Below, in pieces: positions 52,027 through 64,000 of a stretch of DNA of 64,000 bases (its first letter is position 1; the number at the start of each line of letters is the position of its first letter). The translations under genes were made by a program, and so were the position numbers. The stretch is from Limnomonas spitsbergensis (lineage: Eukaryota > Chlorophyta > Chlorophyceae > Chlamydomonadales). The DNA lies in contig JAYJMM010000039.1 of NCBI GenBank assembly GCA_037349105.1, forward strand, positions 7,718,501 to 7,782,500. Reading direction: 5' to 3'. A model generated the notes under the pieces. The model was given only the letters and a program-made list of their open reading frames with translations. It had not been told where the DNA came from and ran no database searches.

Positions 52027-53660
52027 TTTTAGTCTTTTCATTTCAACATCCTGCCTGTCTTTTTGAACGAAGCGCCGCCCTACCAAGACACGCATGCGCG
52101 CATATACGCCGCTTTCTGCTGTTTCGAACACTGTTTTATCTAACGTGCCATACACGCCTGATGCCTCAGGTGACAGCAACAACATGTTCACCCATCAGTT
52201 TTTTGCAACAACATCTTACCGATCTGCGTCGAAGCCACGCCGCACCACTCCGATCTCCAATCTTCTTGCTTCGTCTACAGGTTGGCCACGCAGCCCTCGC
52301 CAGCTGTGCTGCCTGAGCGCAGCAAGAGGTGGCAGGAGGGCACACCCAGCGCGATTGCAGTGCATCTGATAAAGCAATCATGCAAAGCGTACCTCGCCGT
52401 TCCTACAGCTCCACGATCAGTGTTACTACTAGATGGTGTTGCATGATGTTGAGCGAAACCTCTGGTTGATCTTGTAGACCTACACCAGGAATGCCAATCT
52501 CAACAGACGGCCATGATACGCCTGGAGACCGAACGTCTCGACGCCACAGCCATGGGGCAACGTTCCACACTTTGTACCACCTGTCGACGATCTGGAATGC
52601 ACTTCTCAGTACCACCAGTGTACCAGTCCCTTCTTGAAAGATCATCCAATTCAGGTGAGCTTGGTAGCACACGTAATGCTACGCTCTGATGGCGACCCAG
52701 CTTCATCCTGATATGCCCGATCATGCTTTGCCACGGATTGGATCTTGTATGAAGTTCTCTGAGTAACGCGTTGTACTCATACGCAATGTAATGTAGCAGC
52801 ATCTTCCTCATGCGTACCGTCAGGTACCCAACACACCGGGGGCCGACATCCCCACGCATCCCCAAAGCGCCATCGTAAACGCAAGAACAAGGAAGATCGA
52901 GAAGCCCAGCAACTACCATCCCCCGTGCACAAGACTCCATCCTTGCTACATCAGATCAGAGTGCCACAACCACTCGACCACACGACCACTCGACTCGACC
53001 TTCCTGCTGTTTGCTGGATGACAGGCAAGTAACAGCGTGTCCCTCCCGCATGGCCCTCCAGCATGGGCCATGTGCCCTCTAGCCTGTCCATACCCCCCCC
53101 CCCCCCCTCGTGCTTACACCCCAGGCCACCAACCACAAGTAAATTACAGAGCAAGGTACCAGTACCTGTCCCCGTGCACACGACTCCACCTCCATGTTTT
53201 TATCAGAGCAGCGTACAAGTCCATGTCCCCATGCACAAGACTCCACCATCCTGATACATCAAGGCAAAGTAACAGAACCCCCTCCCCAAACACCTCTCCC
53301 CCTCAGCTGCCTAGCTCATGCAGTCCACATATCCCCCTTTGCTGCCTAGATCCAGCAGTCCACCTCTCCCCCTCAGCTGCCCGGGTCTTGCATGCCAAAG
53401 ATCCCCCACAACTGCCCAGCAATTTAGGGTCCAGCCACTCAAAGTCCAACCAGTCAGGGTCCAGCCACATCCAGTACCCCCATGTGCTCTCCTAGACTCT
53501 CCCACATACCCTCCCGTACATCCCATGCCATAAAGCATGCACCCTTTATGTCCCTTGCTACCACAGGACTAGGCTGGCTGGCCTACCATGCATCATGATC
53601 GTCTGAAGGTACCCAAGCCCAGCCTCATCACCTACTGCTTCTCAACAGCCAAAGCACTCC
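52027..53660. other. Unassigned sequence between telomere repeat and satellites
   Basis: Two overlapping minus-strand frames (52940-52500 and 52672-52403) have protein-like stretches: KMLLHYIAYEYNALLRELHT in the first, and TLVVLRSAFQIVDRWYKVWN in the second, with a frame change needed near 52670. They might be a decayed gene; no family is recognised. From about 53040 the plus strand is C-rich, with a run of 16 C near 53092-53107, and contains ragged GCCCAGC/CTCCACC words that grade into the satellites. Confidence 0.35.
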
Positions 53661-54990
53661 ACATGCCCAGCTCATGGCCAGACACATCCCCTCTCCCCCC
53701 ATCACCTGCCCCAGCTCATGGCCAGACACATCCCCTCTCCCCCCATCACATGTCCCAGCTCATGGCCAGACACATCCCCTCTCCCCCCACCACCTGTCCC
53801 AGCTCATGGCCAGACACATCCCCTCTCCCCCCACCACCTGCTCCAGCTCATGGCCAGACACATCCCCTCTCCCCCCACCACCTGCTCCAGCTCATGGCCA
53901 GACACATCCCCTCTCCCCCCACCACCTTCTCCAGCTCCAGGCCAGACACATCCCCTCTCCCCCCACCACCTGTCCCAGCTCATGGCCAGACACATCCCCT
54001 CTCCTCCCACCACCTGCTCCAGCTCATGGCCAGACACATCCCCTCTCCCCCCACCACCTGCTCCAGCTCATGGCCAGACACATCCCCTCTCCCCCCACCA
54101 CCTGCTCCAGCTCATGGCCAGACACATCCCCTCTCCCCCCATCACATGTCCCAGCTCATGGCCAGACACATCCCCTCTCCCCCCATCACCTGCCCCAGCT
54201 CATGGCCAGACACATCCCCTCTCCCCCCATCACATGTCCCAGCTCATGGCCAGACACATCCCCTCTCCCCCCACCACCTGTCCCAGCTCATGGCCAGACA
54301 CATCCCCTCTCCAATCACCACCTGCTCTAGCTCATGGCCAAACACATCCCCTCTCCCCCCACCACCTGCTCCAGCTCCTGGCCAGACACATCCCCTCTCC
54401 CCCCACCACCTGCTCCAGCTCATGGCCAGACACATCCCCTCTCCCCCCACCACCTGCTCCAGCTCATGGCCAGACACATCCCCTCTCCCCCCACCACCTG
54501 CTCCAGCTCATGGCCAGACACATCCCCTCTCCCCCCACCACCTGCTCCAGCTCCTGGCCAGACACATCCCCTCTCCCCCAATCACATGTCCCAGCTCATG
54601 GCCAGACACATCCCCTCTCCCCCCACCACCTGTCCCAGCTCATGGCCAGACACATCCACTCTCCCCCCATGACATGTCCCAGCTCATGGCCAGACACATC
54701 CCCTCTCCCCCCACCACCTGTCCCAGCTCATGGCCAGACACATCCCCTCTCCCCCCACCACCTGTCCCAGCTCATGGCCAGACACATCCCCTCTCCCCCC
54801 ACCACCTGCTCCAGCTCATGGCCAGACACATCCCCTCTCCCCCCATCACATGTCCCAGCTCATGGCCAGACACATCCCCTCTCCCCCCATCACCTGCCCC
54901 AGCTCATGGCCAGACACATCCCCTCTCCCCCCATCACATGTCCCAGCTCATGGCCAGACACATCCCCTCTCCCCCCACCACCTGTCCCAG
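53661..54990. repeat. 44-bp satellite array, ~30 units
   Basis: Unit: CATGGCCAGACACATCCCCT then CTCCCCCCACCACCTGCTCC and AGCT (44 bp), with variants at the second half (ATCACATGTCC, ATCACCTGCCC). Roughly two thirds pyrimidine on the plus strand. No unit carries a stop codon in any of the three forward frames, so 100 to 650-codon frames arise; three units give a 44-residue protein repeat in each frame. I regard none as coding. Confidence 0.95.
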
Positions 54991-57900
54991 ATCAGTAACC
55001 TGCCTCCTCCCTCCTACCCCTCACCCTTACCCCCGAACAGCGTGGATCAGTAGCCTGCCTTCTCCCTCCCACCCAGAACAGCTGTGGACCAGTCAGCTGC
55101 CTCCTCCCTCCCAATCCTCACCCTTACCTCAGAACAGCTGTGGATCAGTCAGCTGCCTCCTCCCTCCCACCCTTCACCCTTACCCCAGAACAGCTGTGGA
55201 TCAGTCAGCTGCCTCCTCCCTCCCACCCCTCACCGTTACCCCAGAACAGCTGTGGACCAGTCAGCTGCCTCCTCCCTCCCACCCCTCACCCTTACCCCAG
55301 AACAGCTGTGGATCAGTCAGCTGCCTCCTCACTCCCACCCTTCACCCTTACCCCAGAACAGCTGTGGACCAGTCAGCTGCCTCCTCCCTCCCACCCCTCA
55401 CCCTTACCCCAGAACAGCTGTGTATCAGTAACCTGCCTCCTCCCTCCTACCCCTCACCCTTACCCCAGAACAGCTGTGGATCAGTAACCTGCCTCCTCCC
55501 TCCTACCCCTCACCCTTACCCCAGAACAGCTGTGGATCAGTAGCCTGCCTCCTCCCTCCCAATCCTCACCCTTACCCCAGAACAGCTGTGGATCAGTAGC
55601 ATGCCTCCTCCCTCCCACCCTTCACCCTTACCCCAGAACAACTGTGGACCAGTCAGCTGCCTTCTCCCTCCCAACAGCTGTGGATCAGTCAGCTGCCTCC
55701 TCCCTCCCACCCCTCACCCTTACCCCAGAACAGCTGTGGATCAGTCAGCTGCCTCCTCCCTCCTACCCCTCACCCTTACCCCAGAACAGCTGTGGATCAG
55801 TAACTTGCCTCCTCCCTCCCACCCTTCACCCTTACCCCAGAACAGCTGTGCACCAGTCAGCTGCCTCCTCCCTCCCACCCTGCACCCTAACCCCAGAACA
55901 GCTGTGGATCAGTCAGCCGCCTCCTCCCTCCCACCCCTCACCCTTACCCCAGAACAGCTGTGGATCAGTCAGCTGCCTCCTCCCTCCCACCCTCCACCCT
56001 TACCCCAGAACAGCTGTGGACCAGTCAGCTGCCTCCTCCCTCCCAATCCCCACCCTTACCCCAGAACAGCTGTGGATCAGTGAGCTGCCTCCTCCCTCCC
56101 ACCCTTCAACCTTGCCACAGAACATCTGTGGACCAGTCAGCTGCAGCCTCCCTCCCACCCTTCACCCTTACCCCAGAACAGCCGTGGATCAGTCAGCTGC
56201 CTCCTCCCTCCCACCCCTCACCCTTACCCCAGAACAGCTGTGGATCAGTCAGCTGCCTCCTCCCTCCTACCCCTCACCCTTACCCCAGAACAGCTGTGGA
56301 TCAGTAACTTGCCTCCTCCCTCCCACCCTTCACCCTTACCCCAGAACAGCTGTGCACCAGTCAGCTGCCTCCTCCCTCCCACCCTTCACCCTAACCCCAG
56401 AACAGCTGTGGATCAGTCAGCTGCCTCCTCCCTCCCACCCCTCACCCTTACCCCAGAACAGCTGTGGATCAGTCAGCTGCATCGTCCCTCCCACCCTCCA
56501 CCCTTAACCCAGAACAGCTGTGGACCAGTCAGCTGCCTCCTCCCTCCCAATCCCCACCCTTACCCCAGAACAGCTGTGGATCAGTGAGCTGCCTCCTCCC
56601 TCCCACCCTTCACCCTTACCCCAGAACAGCTGTGGACCAGTCAGCTGCCTCCTCCCTCCCACCCTTCACCCTTACCCCAGAACAGCTGCGGATCAGTCAG
56701 CTGCCTCCTCCCTCTCACCCCTCACCCCTACCCCAGAACAGCTGTGGATCAGTCAGCTGCCTCCTCCCTCCTACCCCTCACCCTTACCCCAGAACAGCTG
56801 TGGATCAGTAACTTGCCTCCTCCCTCCCACCCTTCACCCTTACCCCAGAACAGCTGTGCACGAGTCAGCTGCCTCCTCCCTCCCACCCTTCACCCTAACC
56901 CCAGAACAGCTGTGGACCAGTCAGCTGCCTCCTCCCTCCCACCCCTCACCCTTACCCCAGAACAGCCGTGGAACAGTCAGCTGCCTCCTCCCTCCCACCC
57001 TCCACCCTTACCCCAGAACAGCTGTGGATCAGTGAGCTGCCTCCTCCCTCCCAATCCTCACCCTTACCCCAGAACAGCTGTGGATCAGTCAGCTGCCTCC
57101 TCCTTCCCACCCTTACCATTACCCCAGAACAGCTGTGGATCAGTAACCTGCCTCCTCCCTCCTACCCCTCACCCTTACCCCAGAACAGCTGTGGACCAGT
57201 CAGCTGCCTCCTCCCTCCTACCCCTCACCCTTACCCCAGAACAGTTGTGGATCAGTAGCCTGCCTCCTCCCTCCCACCCAGAACAGCTGTGGACCAGTCA
57301 GCTGCCTCCTCCCTCCCAATCCTCACCCTTACCCCAGAACAGCTGTGGATCAGTGAGCTGCCTCCTCCCTCCCACCCTTCACCCTTACCCCAGAACAGCT
57401 GTGGATCAGTCAGCTGCCTCCTCCCTCCCACCCTCCACCCTTACCCCAGAACAGCTGTGGACCAGTCAGCTGCCTCCTCCCTCCCAATCCTCACCCTTAC
57501 CCCATAACAGCTGTGGATCAGTAACCTGCCTCCTCCCTCCCACCCCTCACCCTTACCCCAGAACAGCTGTGGATCAGTAGCCTGACTCCTCCCTCCCACC
57601 CTTCACCCTTACCCCAGAACAGCTATGGACCAGTCAGCTGCCTCCTCCCTCCCAATCCTTACCCTTACCCCAGAACAGCTGTGGATCAGTAGCCTGCCTC
57701 CTCCCTCCCACCCCTCACCCTTACCCCAGAACAGCTGTGGATCAGTCAGCTGCCTTCTCCCTCCCACCCTTCACCCTTACCCCAGAACAGCTGTGGACCA
57801 GTCAGCTGTCTCCTCCCTCCCAATCCTCACCCTTACCCCAGAACAGCTGTGGACCAGTCAGCTGCCCCCTCCCTCCCACCCTTCACCCTTACCCCAGAAC

Positions 57901-58349
57901 AGCTGTGGACCAGTCAGCTGCCTCCTCCCTCCCACCCTTCACCCTAACCCCAGAACAACTTTGGACCAGTCAGCTGCCTCCTCCCTCCCACCCTTCACCT
58001 TTACCCCAGAACAGCTGTGGATCAGTCAGCTGCCTCCTCCCTCCCACCCTTCACCCTTACCCCAGAACAGCTGTGGATCAGTCAGCTGCCTCCTCCCTCC
58101 CACCCTCCACCCTTACCCCAGAACAGCTGTGGATCAGTCAGCTGCCTCCTCCCTCCCAATCCTCACCCTTACCCCAGAACAGCTGTGGACCAGTAACCTG
58201 CCTCCTCCCTCCTACCCCTCACCCTTACCCCAGAACAGCTGTGGATCAGTCAGCTGCCTTCTCCCTCCCACCCTTCACCCTTACCCCAGAACAGCTGTGG
58301 ACCAGTCAGCTGCCTCCTCCCTCCCAATCCTCACCCTTACCCCAGAACA
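54991..58349. repeat. 56-bp satellite array, ~60 units
   Basis: Unit: AGAACAGCTGTGGATCAGTC then AGCTGCCTCCTCCCTCCCAC and CCTTCACCCTTACCCC (56 bp). Common variants are GGACCAGTC, GTAACCTGCC and CAATCCTCACC. A few units lack the second half (near 55070, 55671, 57280). Like the 44-bp unit it is pyrimidine-rich and free of forward stops. It joins the 44-bp array at 54990 without a spacer, within the word CCCAGATCAGTAACC. Confidence 0.95.
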
Positions 58350-59338
58350 GCTGTAGACACGTCCCCTCTCCCCCCATCACCTGTCCCAGCCCATGGCCAG
58401 ACACATCCCCTCTCCCCCCACCACCTGCACCAGCTCATGGCCAGACACATCCCCTCTTCCCCCACCACCTGTCCCAGCCAGAACAGGTATGGATCAGTCA
58501 GCTGCATCCTCCCTCCCAACCCTCACCCTTACCCTCCTCACCTCTGCACCTGCCAGCCCAGGGCCATTTACATTTTTGGCATTTTGGTCAGCTGCTTCAT
58601 ATCCTTTCACTCCACATCTGGCCAGCTCTCCACCTACTTACTGTACCTTTCTTCCCTATTTTCAGAAGATCAACCAACATCCCAAGTCTCCAACCAAGAG
58701 GCCTATCATCTTGCAAGCTCAAGTCCACGTTCCCGCCAGTAAGCACCAAATAAATGCACATCAATGCCCTGCCCCCATCACCTGTCCCAGCTCATGGCCA
58801 GACACATCCCCTCTCCCCCCATCACCTGTCCCAGCTCATGGCCAGACACATCCCCTCTCCCCCCATCACCTGTCCCAGTTCATGGCCAGACACATCGCCT
58901 TTCTCCACACCACCTTGCATCCGTCACTTCGTAGCTTTCGTATATTTTGTCTTGCACACTTTAATCAAAGCACCCATACCAAAGATAAAATCTGTAGGAG
59001 TAGGAGTTGTGAGTCAACCTGGGCATTGCTTGCTGTACCTGCCTTGTACCATCCATGTATTAAGATGTACATGAGGCCCACATGGCAGTACAGTATACTT
59101 AGAAAATTCGCAAACCCTGCATTGCCTGAACCCTCCAGCTTTCCTTTCAATTCCTAGGTCCTGAGCCATCCAGCCTTGCCACCAACCCTGTATCCTGAGT
59201 CCTCCAGCCTTGCACTCAACCCCTAGGTCCTAAACCCTCAAGCCTTGCACTCAACCCCTGGGTCCTAAACCCTCCAGCCCACTGGGCAGGACAACTCGTA
59301 AGAATATTCTGGAACCCTGCCCCCTCGTGTGCTAGGCT
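58350..59338. repeat. Interspersed block, copy 1 of a duplicated segment
   Basis: Begins with three 44-bp units, then some 300 bp of single-copy-like sequence, three more 44-bp units (58780-58900), and a tail with CCTCCAGCCTTGCACTCAAC words. A nearly identical copy follows at 60746-61747. Confidence 0.9.
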
Positions 59339-60745
59339 GCACATCCTACCCCTTATCTCAGAACAGCTGTGTATCAGTAACCTGCCTCCTCCCTCCTACC
59401 CCTCACCCTTACCCCAGAACAGCTGTGGATCAGTAACCTGCCTCCTCCCTCCTACCCCTCACCCTTACCCCAGAACAGCTGTGGATCAGTAGCCTGCCTC
59501 CTCCCTCCCAATCCTCACCCTTACCCCAGAACAGCTGTGGATCAGTAGCATGCCTCCTCCCTCCCACCCTTCACCCTTACCCCAGAACAACTGTGGACCA
59601 GTCAGCTGCCTCCTCCCTCCCAACAGCTGTGGATCAGTCAGCTGCCTCCTCCCTCCCACCCTTCACCCTTACCCCAGAACAGCTGTGCACCAGTCAGCTG
59701 CCTCCTCCCTCCCACCCTTCACCCTAACCCCAGAACAGCTGTGGATCAGTCAGCTGCCTCCTCCCTCCCAATCCTCACCCTTACCCCAGAACAGCTGTGG
59801 ATCAGTCAGCTGCCTCCTCCCTCCCACCCTCCACCCTTACCCCAGAACAGCTGTGGACCAGTCAGCTGCCTCCTCCCTCCCAATCCCCACGCTTACCCCA
59901 GAACAGCTGTGGATCAGTGAGCTGCCTCCTCCCTCCCACCCTTCACCCTTACCCGAGAACATCTGTGGACCAGTCAGCTGCAGCCTCCCTCCCACCCTTC
60001 ACCCTTACCCCAGAACAGCTGTGGATCAGTCAGCTGCCTCCTCCCTCCCAATCCTCACCCTTACCCCAGAACAGCTGTGGATCAGTAGCCTGCCTCCTCC
60101 CTCCCACCCCTCACCCTTACCCCAGAACAGCTGTGGATCAGTCAGCTGCCTTCTCCCTCCCACCCTCCACCCTTACCCCAGAACAGCTGTGGACCAGTCA
60201 GCTGTCTCCTCCCTCCCAATCCTCACCCTTACCCCAGAACAGCTGTGGACCATTCAGCTGCCCCCTCCCTCCCACCCTTCACCCTTACCCCAGAACAGCT
60301 GTGGACCAGTCAGCTGCCTCCTCCCTCCCACCCTTCACCCTAACCCTAGAACAGCTTTGGACCAGTCAGCTGCCTCCTTCCTCCCACCCTTCACCTTTAC
60401 CCCAGAACAGCTGTGGATCAGTCAGCTGCCTCCTCCCTCCCACCCTTCACCCTTACCCCAGAACAGCTGTGGATCAGTCAGCTGCCTCCTCCCTCCCACC
60501 CTCCACCCTTACCCCAGAACAGCTGTGGATCAGTCAGCTGCCTCCTCCCTCCCAATCCTCACCCTTACCCCAGAACAGCTGTGGACCAGTAACCTGCCTC
60601 CTCCCTCCTACCCCTCACCCTTACCCCAGAACAGCTGTGGATCAGTCAGCTGCCTTCTCCCTCCCACCCTTCACCCTTACCCCAGAACAGCTGTGGACCA
60701 GTCAGCTGCCTCCTCCCTCCCAATCCTCACCCTTACCCCAGAACA
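59339..60745. repeat. 56-bp satellite array, ~25 units
   Basis: Same unit as at 54991-58349. The order of variants repeats part of that array: each array restarts with a GTGTATCAGTAACC unit (55429, 59368, 61777). Confidence 0.95.
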
Positions 60746-61747
60746 GCTGTAGACACGTCCCCTCTCCCCCCATCACCTGTCCCAGCCCATGGCCAGACAC
60801 ATCCCCTCTCCCCCCACCACCTGCACCAGCTCATGGCCAGACACATCCCCTCTTCCCCCACCACCTGTCCCAGCCAGAACAGGTATGGATCAGTCAGCTG
60901 CATCCTCCCTCCCAACCCTCACCCTTACCCTCCTCACCTCTGCACCTGCCAGCCCAGGGCCATTTACATTTTTGGCATTTTGGTCAGCTGCTTCATATCC
61001 TTTCACTCCACATCTGGCCAGCTCTCCACCTACTTACTGTACCTTTCTTCCCTATTTTCAGAAGATCAACCAACATCCCAAGTCTCCAACCAAGAGGCCT
61101 ATCATCTTGCAAGCTCAAGTCCACGTTCCCGCCAGTAAGCACCAAATAAATGCACCAAATAAATGCACATCAATGCCCTGCCCCCATCACCTGTCCCAGC
61201 TCATGGCCAGACACATCCCCTCTCCCCCCATCACCTGTCCCAGCTCATGGCCAGACACATCCCCTCTCCCCCCATCACCTGTCCCAGTTCATGGCCAGAC
61301 ACATCGCCTTTCTCCACACCACCTTGCATCCGTCACTTCGTAGCTTTCGTATATTGTGTCTTGCACACTTTAATCAAAGCACCCATACCAAAGATAAAAT
61401 CTGTAGGAGTAGGAGTTGTGAGTCAACCTGGGCATTGCTTGCTGTACCTGCCTTGTACCATCCATGTATTAAGATGTACATGAGGCCCACATGGCAGTAC
61501 AGTATCCTTAGAAAATTCGCAAACCCTGCATTGCCTGAACCCTCCAGCTTTCCTTTCAATTCCTAGGTCCTGAGCCATCCAGCCTTGCCACCAACCCTGT
61601 ATCCTGAGTCCTCCAGCCTTGCACTCAACCCCTAGGTCCTAAACCCTCCAGCCTTGCACTCAACCCCTGGGTCCTAAACCCTCCAGCCCACTGGGCAGGA
61701 CAACTCGTAAGAATATTCTGGAACCCTGCCCCCTCGTGTGCTAGGCT
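60746..61747. repeat. Interspersed block, copy 2 of the duplicated segment
   Basis: Copy of 58350-59338 at an offset of 2,396 bp, growing to 2,409 bp after a 13-bp tandem duplication (CACCAAATAAATG) near 61150. Single-base differences are few, for example near 61354 and 61505. Confidence 0.93.
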
Positions 61748-64000
61748 GCACATCCTACCCCTTATCTCAGAACAGCTGTGTATCAGTAACCTGCCTCCTC
61801 CCTCCTACCCCTCACCCTTACCCCAGAACAGCTGTGGATCAGTAACCTGCCTCCTCCCTCCTACCCCTCACCCTTACCCCAGAACAGCTGTGGATCAGTA
61901 GCCTGCCTCCTCCCTCCCAATCCTCACCCTTACCCCAGAACAGCTGTGGATCAGTAGCATGCCTCCTCCCTCCCACCCTTCACCATTACCCCAGAACAAC
62001 TGTGGACCAGTCAGCTGCCTCCTCCCTCCCATCAGCTGTGGATCAGTCAGCTGCCTCCTCCCTCCCACCCTTCACCCTTACCCCAGAACAGCTGTGCACC
62101 AGTCAGCTGCCTCCTCCCTCCCACCCTTCACCCTAACCCCAGAACAGCTGTGGATCAGTCAGCTGCCTCCTCCCTCCCACCCCTCACCCTTACCCCAGAA
62201 CAGCTGTGGATCAGTCAGCTGCCTCCTCCCTCCCACCCTCCACCCTTACCCCAGAACAGCTGTGGACCAGTCAGCTGCCTCCTCCCTCCCAATCCCCACC
62301 CTTACCCCAGAACAGCTGTGGATCAGTAGCCTGCCTCCTCCCTCCCACCCTTCACCCTTACCCCAGAACATCTGTGGACCAGTCAGCTGCAGCCTCCCTC
62401 CCACCCTTCACCCTTACCCCAGAACAGCTGTGGATCAGTCAGCTGCCTCCTCCCTGCCACCCTTCACCCTTACCCCAGAACAGCTGTGGATCAGTCAGCT
62501 GCCTCCTCCCTCCTACCCCTCACCCTTACCCCAGAACAGCTGTGGATCAGTAACTTGCCTCCTCCCTCCCACCCTTCACCCTTACCCCAGAACAGCTGTG
62601 CACGAGTCAGCTGCCTCCTCCCTCCCACCCTTCACCCTAACCCCAGAACAGCTGTGGATCAGTCAGCTGCCTCCTCCCTCCCACCCTCCACCCTTACCCC
62701 AGAACAGCTGTGGACCAGTCAGCTACCTCCTCCCTCCCACCCCTCACCCTTACCCCAGAACAGCTGTGCACGAGTCAGCTGCCTCCTCCCTCCCACCCTT
62801 CACCCTAACCCCAGAACAGCTGTGGATCAGTCAGCTGCCTCCTCCCTCCCACCCTCCACCCTTACCCCAGAACAGCTGTGGACCAGTCAGCTGCCTCCTC
62901 CCTCCCAATCCTCACCCTTACCCCAGAACAGAACATCTGTGGATCAGTGAGCTACCTCCTCCCTCCCACCCTTACCATTACCCCAGAACAGCTGTGGATC
63001 AGTAACCTGCCTCCTCCCTCCTACCCCTCACCCTTACCCCAGAACAGCTGTGGACCAGTCAGCTGCCTCCTCCCTCCTACCCCTCACCCTTACCCCAGAA
63101 CAGCTGTGGATCAGTAGCCTGCCTCCTCCCTCCCACCCAAAACAGCTGTGGACCAGTCAGCTGCCTCCTCCCTCCCAATCCTCACCCTTACCCCAGAACA
63201 GCTGTGGATCAGTGAGCTGCCTCCTCCCTCCCACCCTTCACCCTTACCCCAGAACAGCTGTGGATCAGTCAGCTGCCTCCTCCCTCCCACCCTCCACCCT
63301 TACCCCAGAACAGCTGTGGACCAGTCAGCTGCCTCCTCCCTCCCAATCCTCACCCTTACCCCATAACAGCTGTGGATCAGTAACCTGCCTCCTCCCTCGT
63401 ACCCCTCACCCTTACCCCAGAACAGCTGTGGATCAGTAGCCTGACTCCTCCCTCCCACCCTTCACCCTTACCCCAGAACAGCTGAGCACCAGTCAGCTGC
63501 CTCCTCCCTCCCACCCTTCACCCTAACCCCAGAACAGCTGTGGATCAGTCAGCTGCCTCCTCCCTCCCACCCCTCACCCTTACCCCAGAACAGCTGTGGA
63601 TCAGTCAGCTGCCTCCTCCCTCCCACCCTCCACCCTTACCCCAGAACACCTGTGGACTAGTCAGCTGCCTCCTCCCTCCCAATCCCCACCCTTACCCCAG
63701 AACAGCTGTGGATCAGTGAGCTGCCTCCTCCCTCCCACCCTTCACCCTTACCTCAGAACATCTGTGGACCAGTCAGCTGCAGCCTCCCTCCCACCCTTCA
63801 CCCTTACCCCAGAACAGCTGTGGATCAGTCAGCTGCCTCCTCCCTCCCACCCCTCACCCTTACCCCAGAACAGCTGTGGATCAGTCAGCTGCCTCCTCCC
63901 TCCTACCCCTCACCCTTACCCCAGAACAGCTGTGGATCAGTAACTTGCCTCCTCCCTCCCACCCTTCACCCTTACCCCAGAACAGCTGTGCACCAGTCAG
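61748..64000. repeat. 56-bp satellite array, ~40 units, runs off the right edge
   Basis: Same unit as at 54991-58349, continuing past the end of the window. One unit has an extra AGAAC (near 62929). Confidence 0.95.

Noticed and set aside
53588..63943. Many 100 to 651-codon open frames rich in Pro, Ser and Leu
   Set aside because: They lie wholly within 44-bp and 56-bp satellites, exist in all three forward frames at once, and follow from the absence of stop codons in the units.

Overview
The window is nuclear DNA of a eukaryote, most likely a chlorophyte green alga of the Chlamydomonadales type. The reasons are: genes cut into many small exons with GTGAGT/GTGCGT-like donors and pyrimidine-CAG acceptors; very strong Ala, Gln, Ser and Pro homopolymer runs in proteins; TGTAA (the usual volvocine-algal poly(A) signal) behind two stop codons; an interstitial run of the plant/algal telomere repeat TTTAGGG; and large amounts of satellite DNA. 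TAG ends two intact genes as a normal stop, so the standard code applies. The species cannot be named from sequence alone.

Layout. 2552-7820 (+) is an 11-exon gene for a mitochondrial K+/H+ exchange-related (Mit_KHE1) protein. 9712-16398 (-) is a gene of at least five exons for a large disordered Gln/Ala/Ser-rich protein without a recognised domain. 16436-17152 is a possible inverted-repeat element. 18570-22764 (-) encodes a THUMPD1/Tan1 protein (tRNA ac4C cofactor) and 22957-27417 (+) encodes SUA5/YRDC (first step of tRNA t6A synthesis); these two tRNA-modification genes are head to head with 192 bp between start codons. 28462-28783 is a MITE-like element with ~43-bp terminal inverted repeats. 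30189-30641 (+) is a 150-residue protein with four CCCH fingers. 31427-32970 holds 59-bp and 147-bp tandem repeats. 33438-37124 (-) is a probable 2-oxoglutarate dioxygenase gene whose intron is filled by a 34-bp satellite and whose second exon carries a frame break. 37994-39208 (+) is an unassigned gene. 39781-51521 (+) is a large ZNFX1-type SF1 helicase gene: a cold-shock-like N-terminal stretch, helicase core, NF-X1 zinc fingers, and an extra C-terminal domain containing a Y-x-S-I-D-L-R motif, with two frame breaks and one in-frame TAG near the 3' end.

From about 51.9 kb on there is no convincing gene: an interstitial telomere repeat, a short stretch of unassigned sequence, then more than 10 kb of pyrimidine-rich 44-bp and 56-bp satellites arranged in a ~2.4-kb higher-order duplication. 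The long overlapping reading frames there are by-products of repeat units that lack stop codons in all forward frames.

Gene models were assembled by eye from splice signals, exon phase and family resemblance. Family names come from recognition of motifs, not from a database search.
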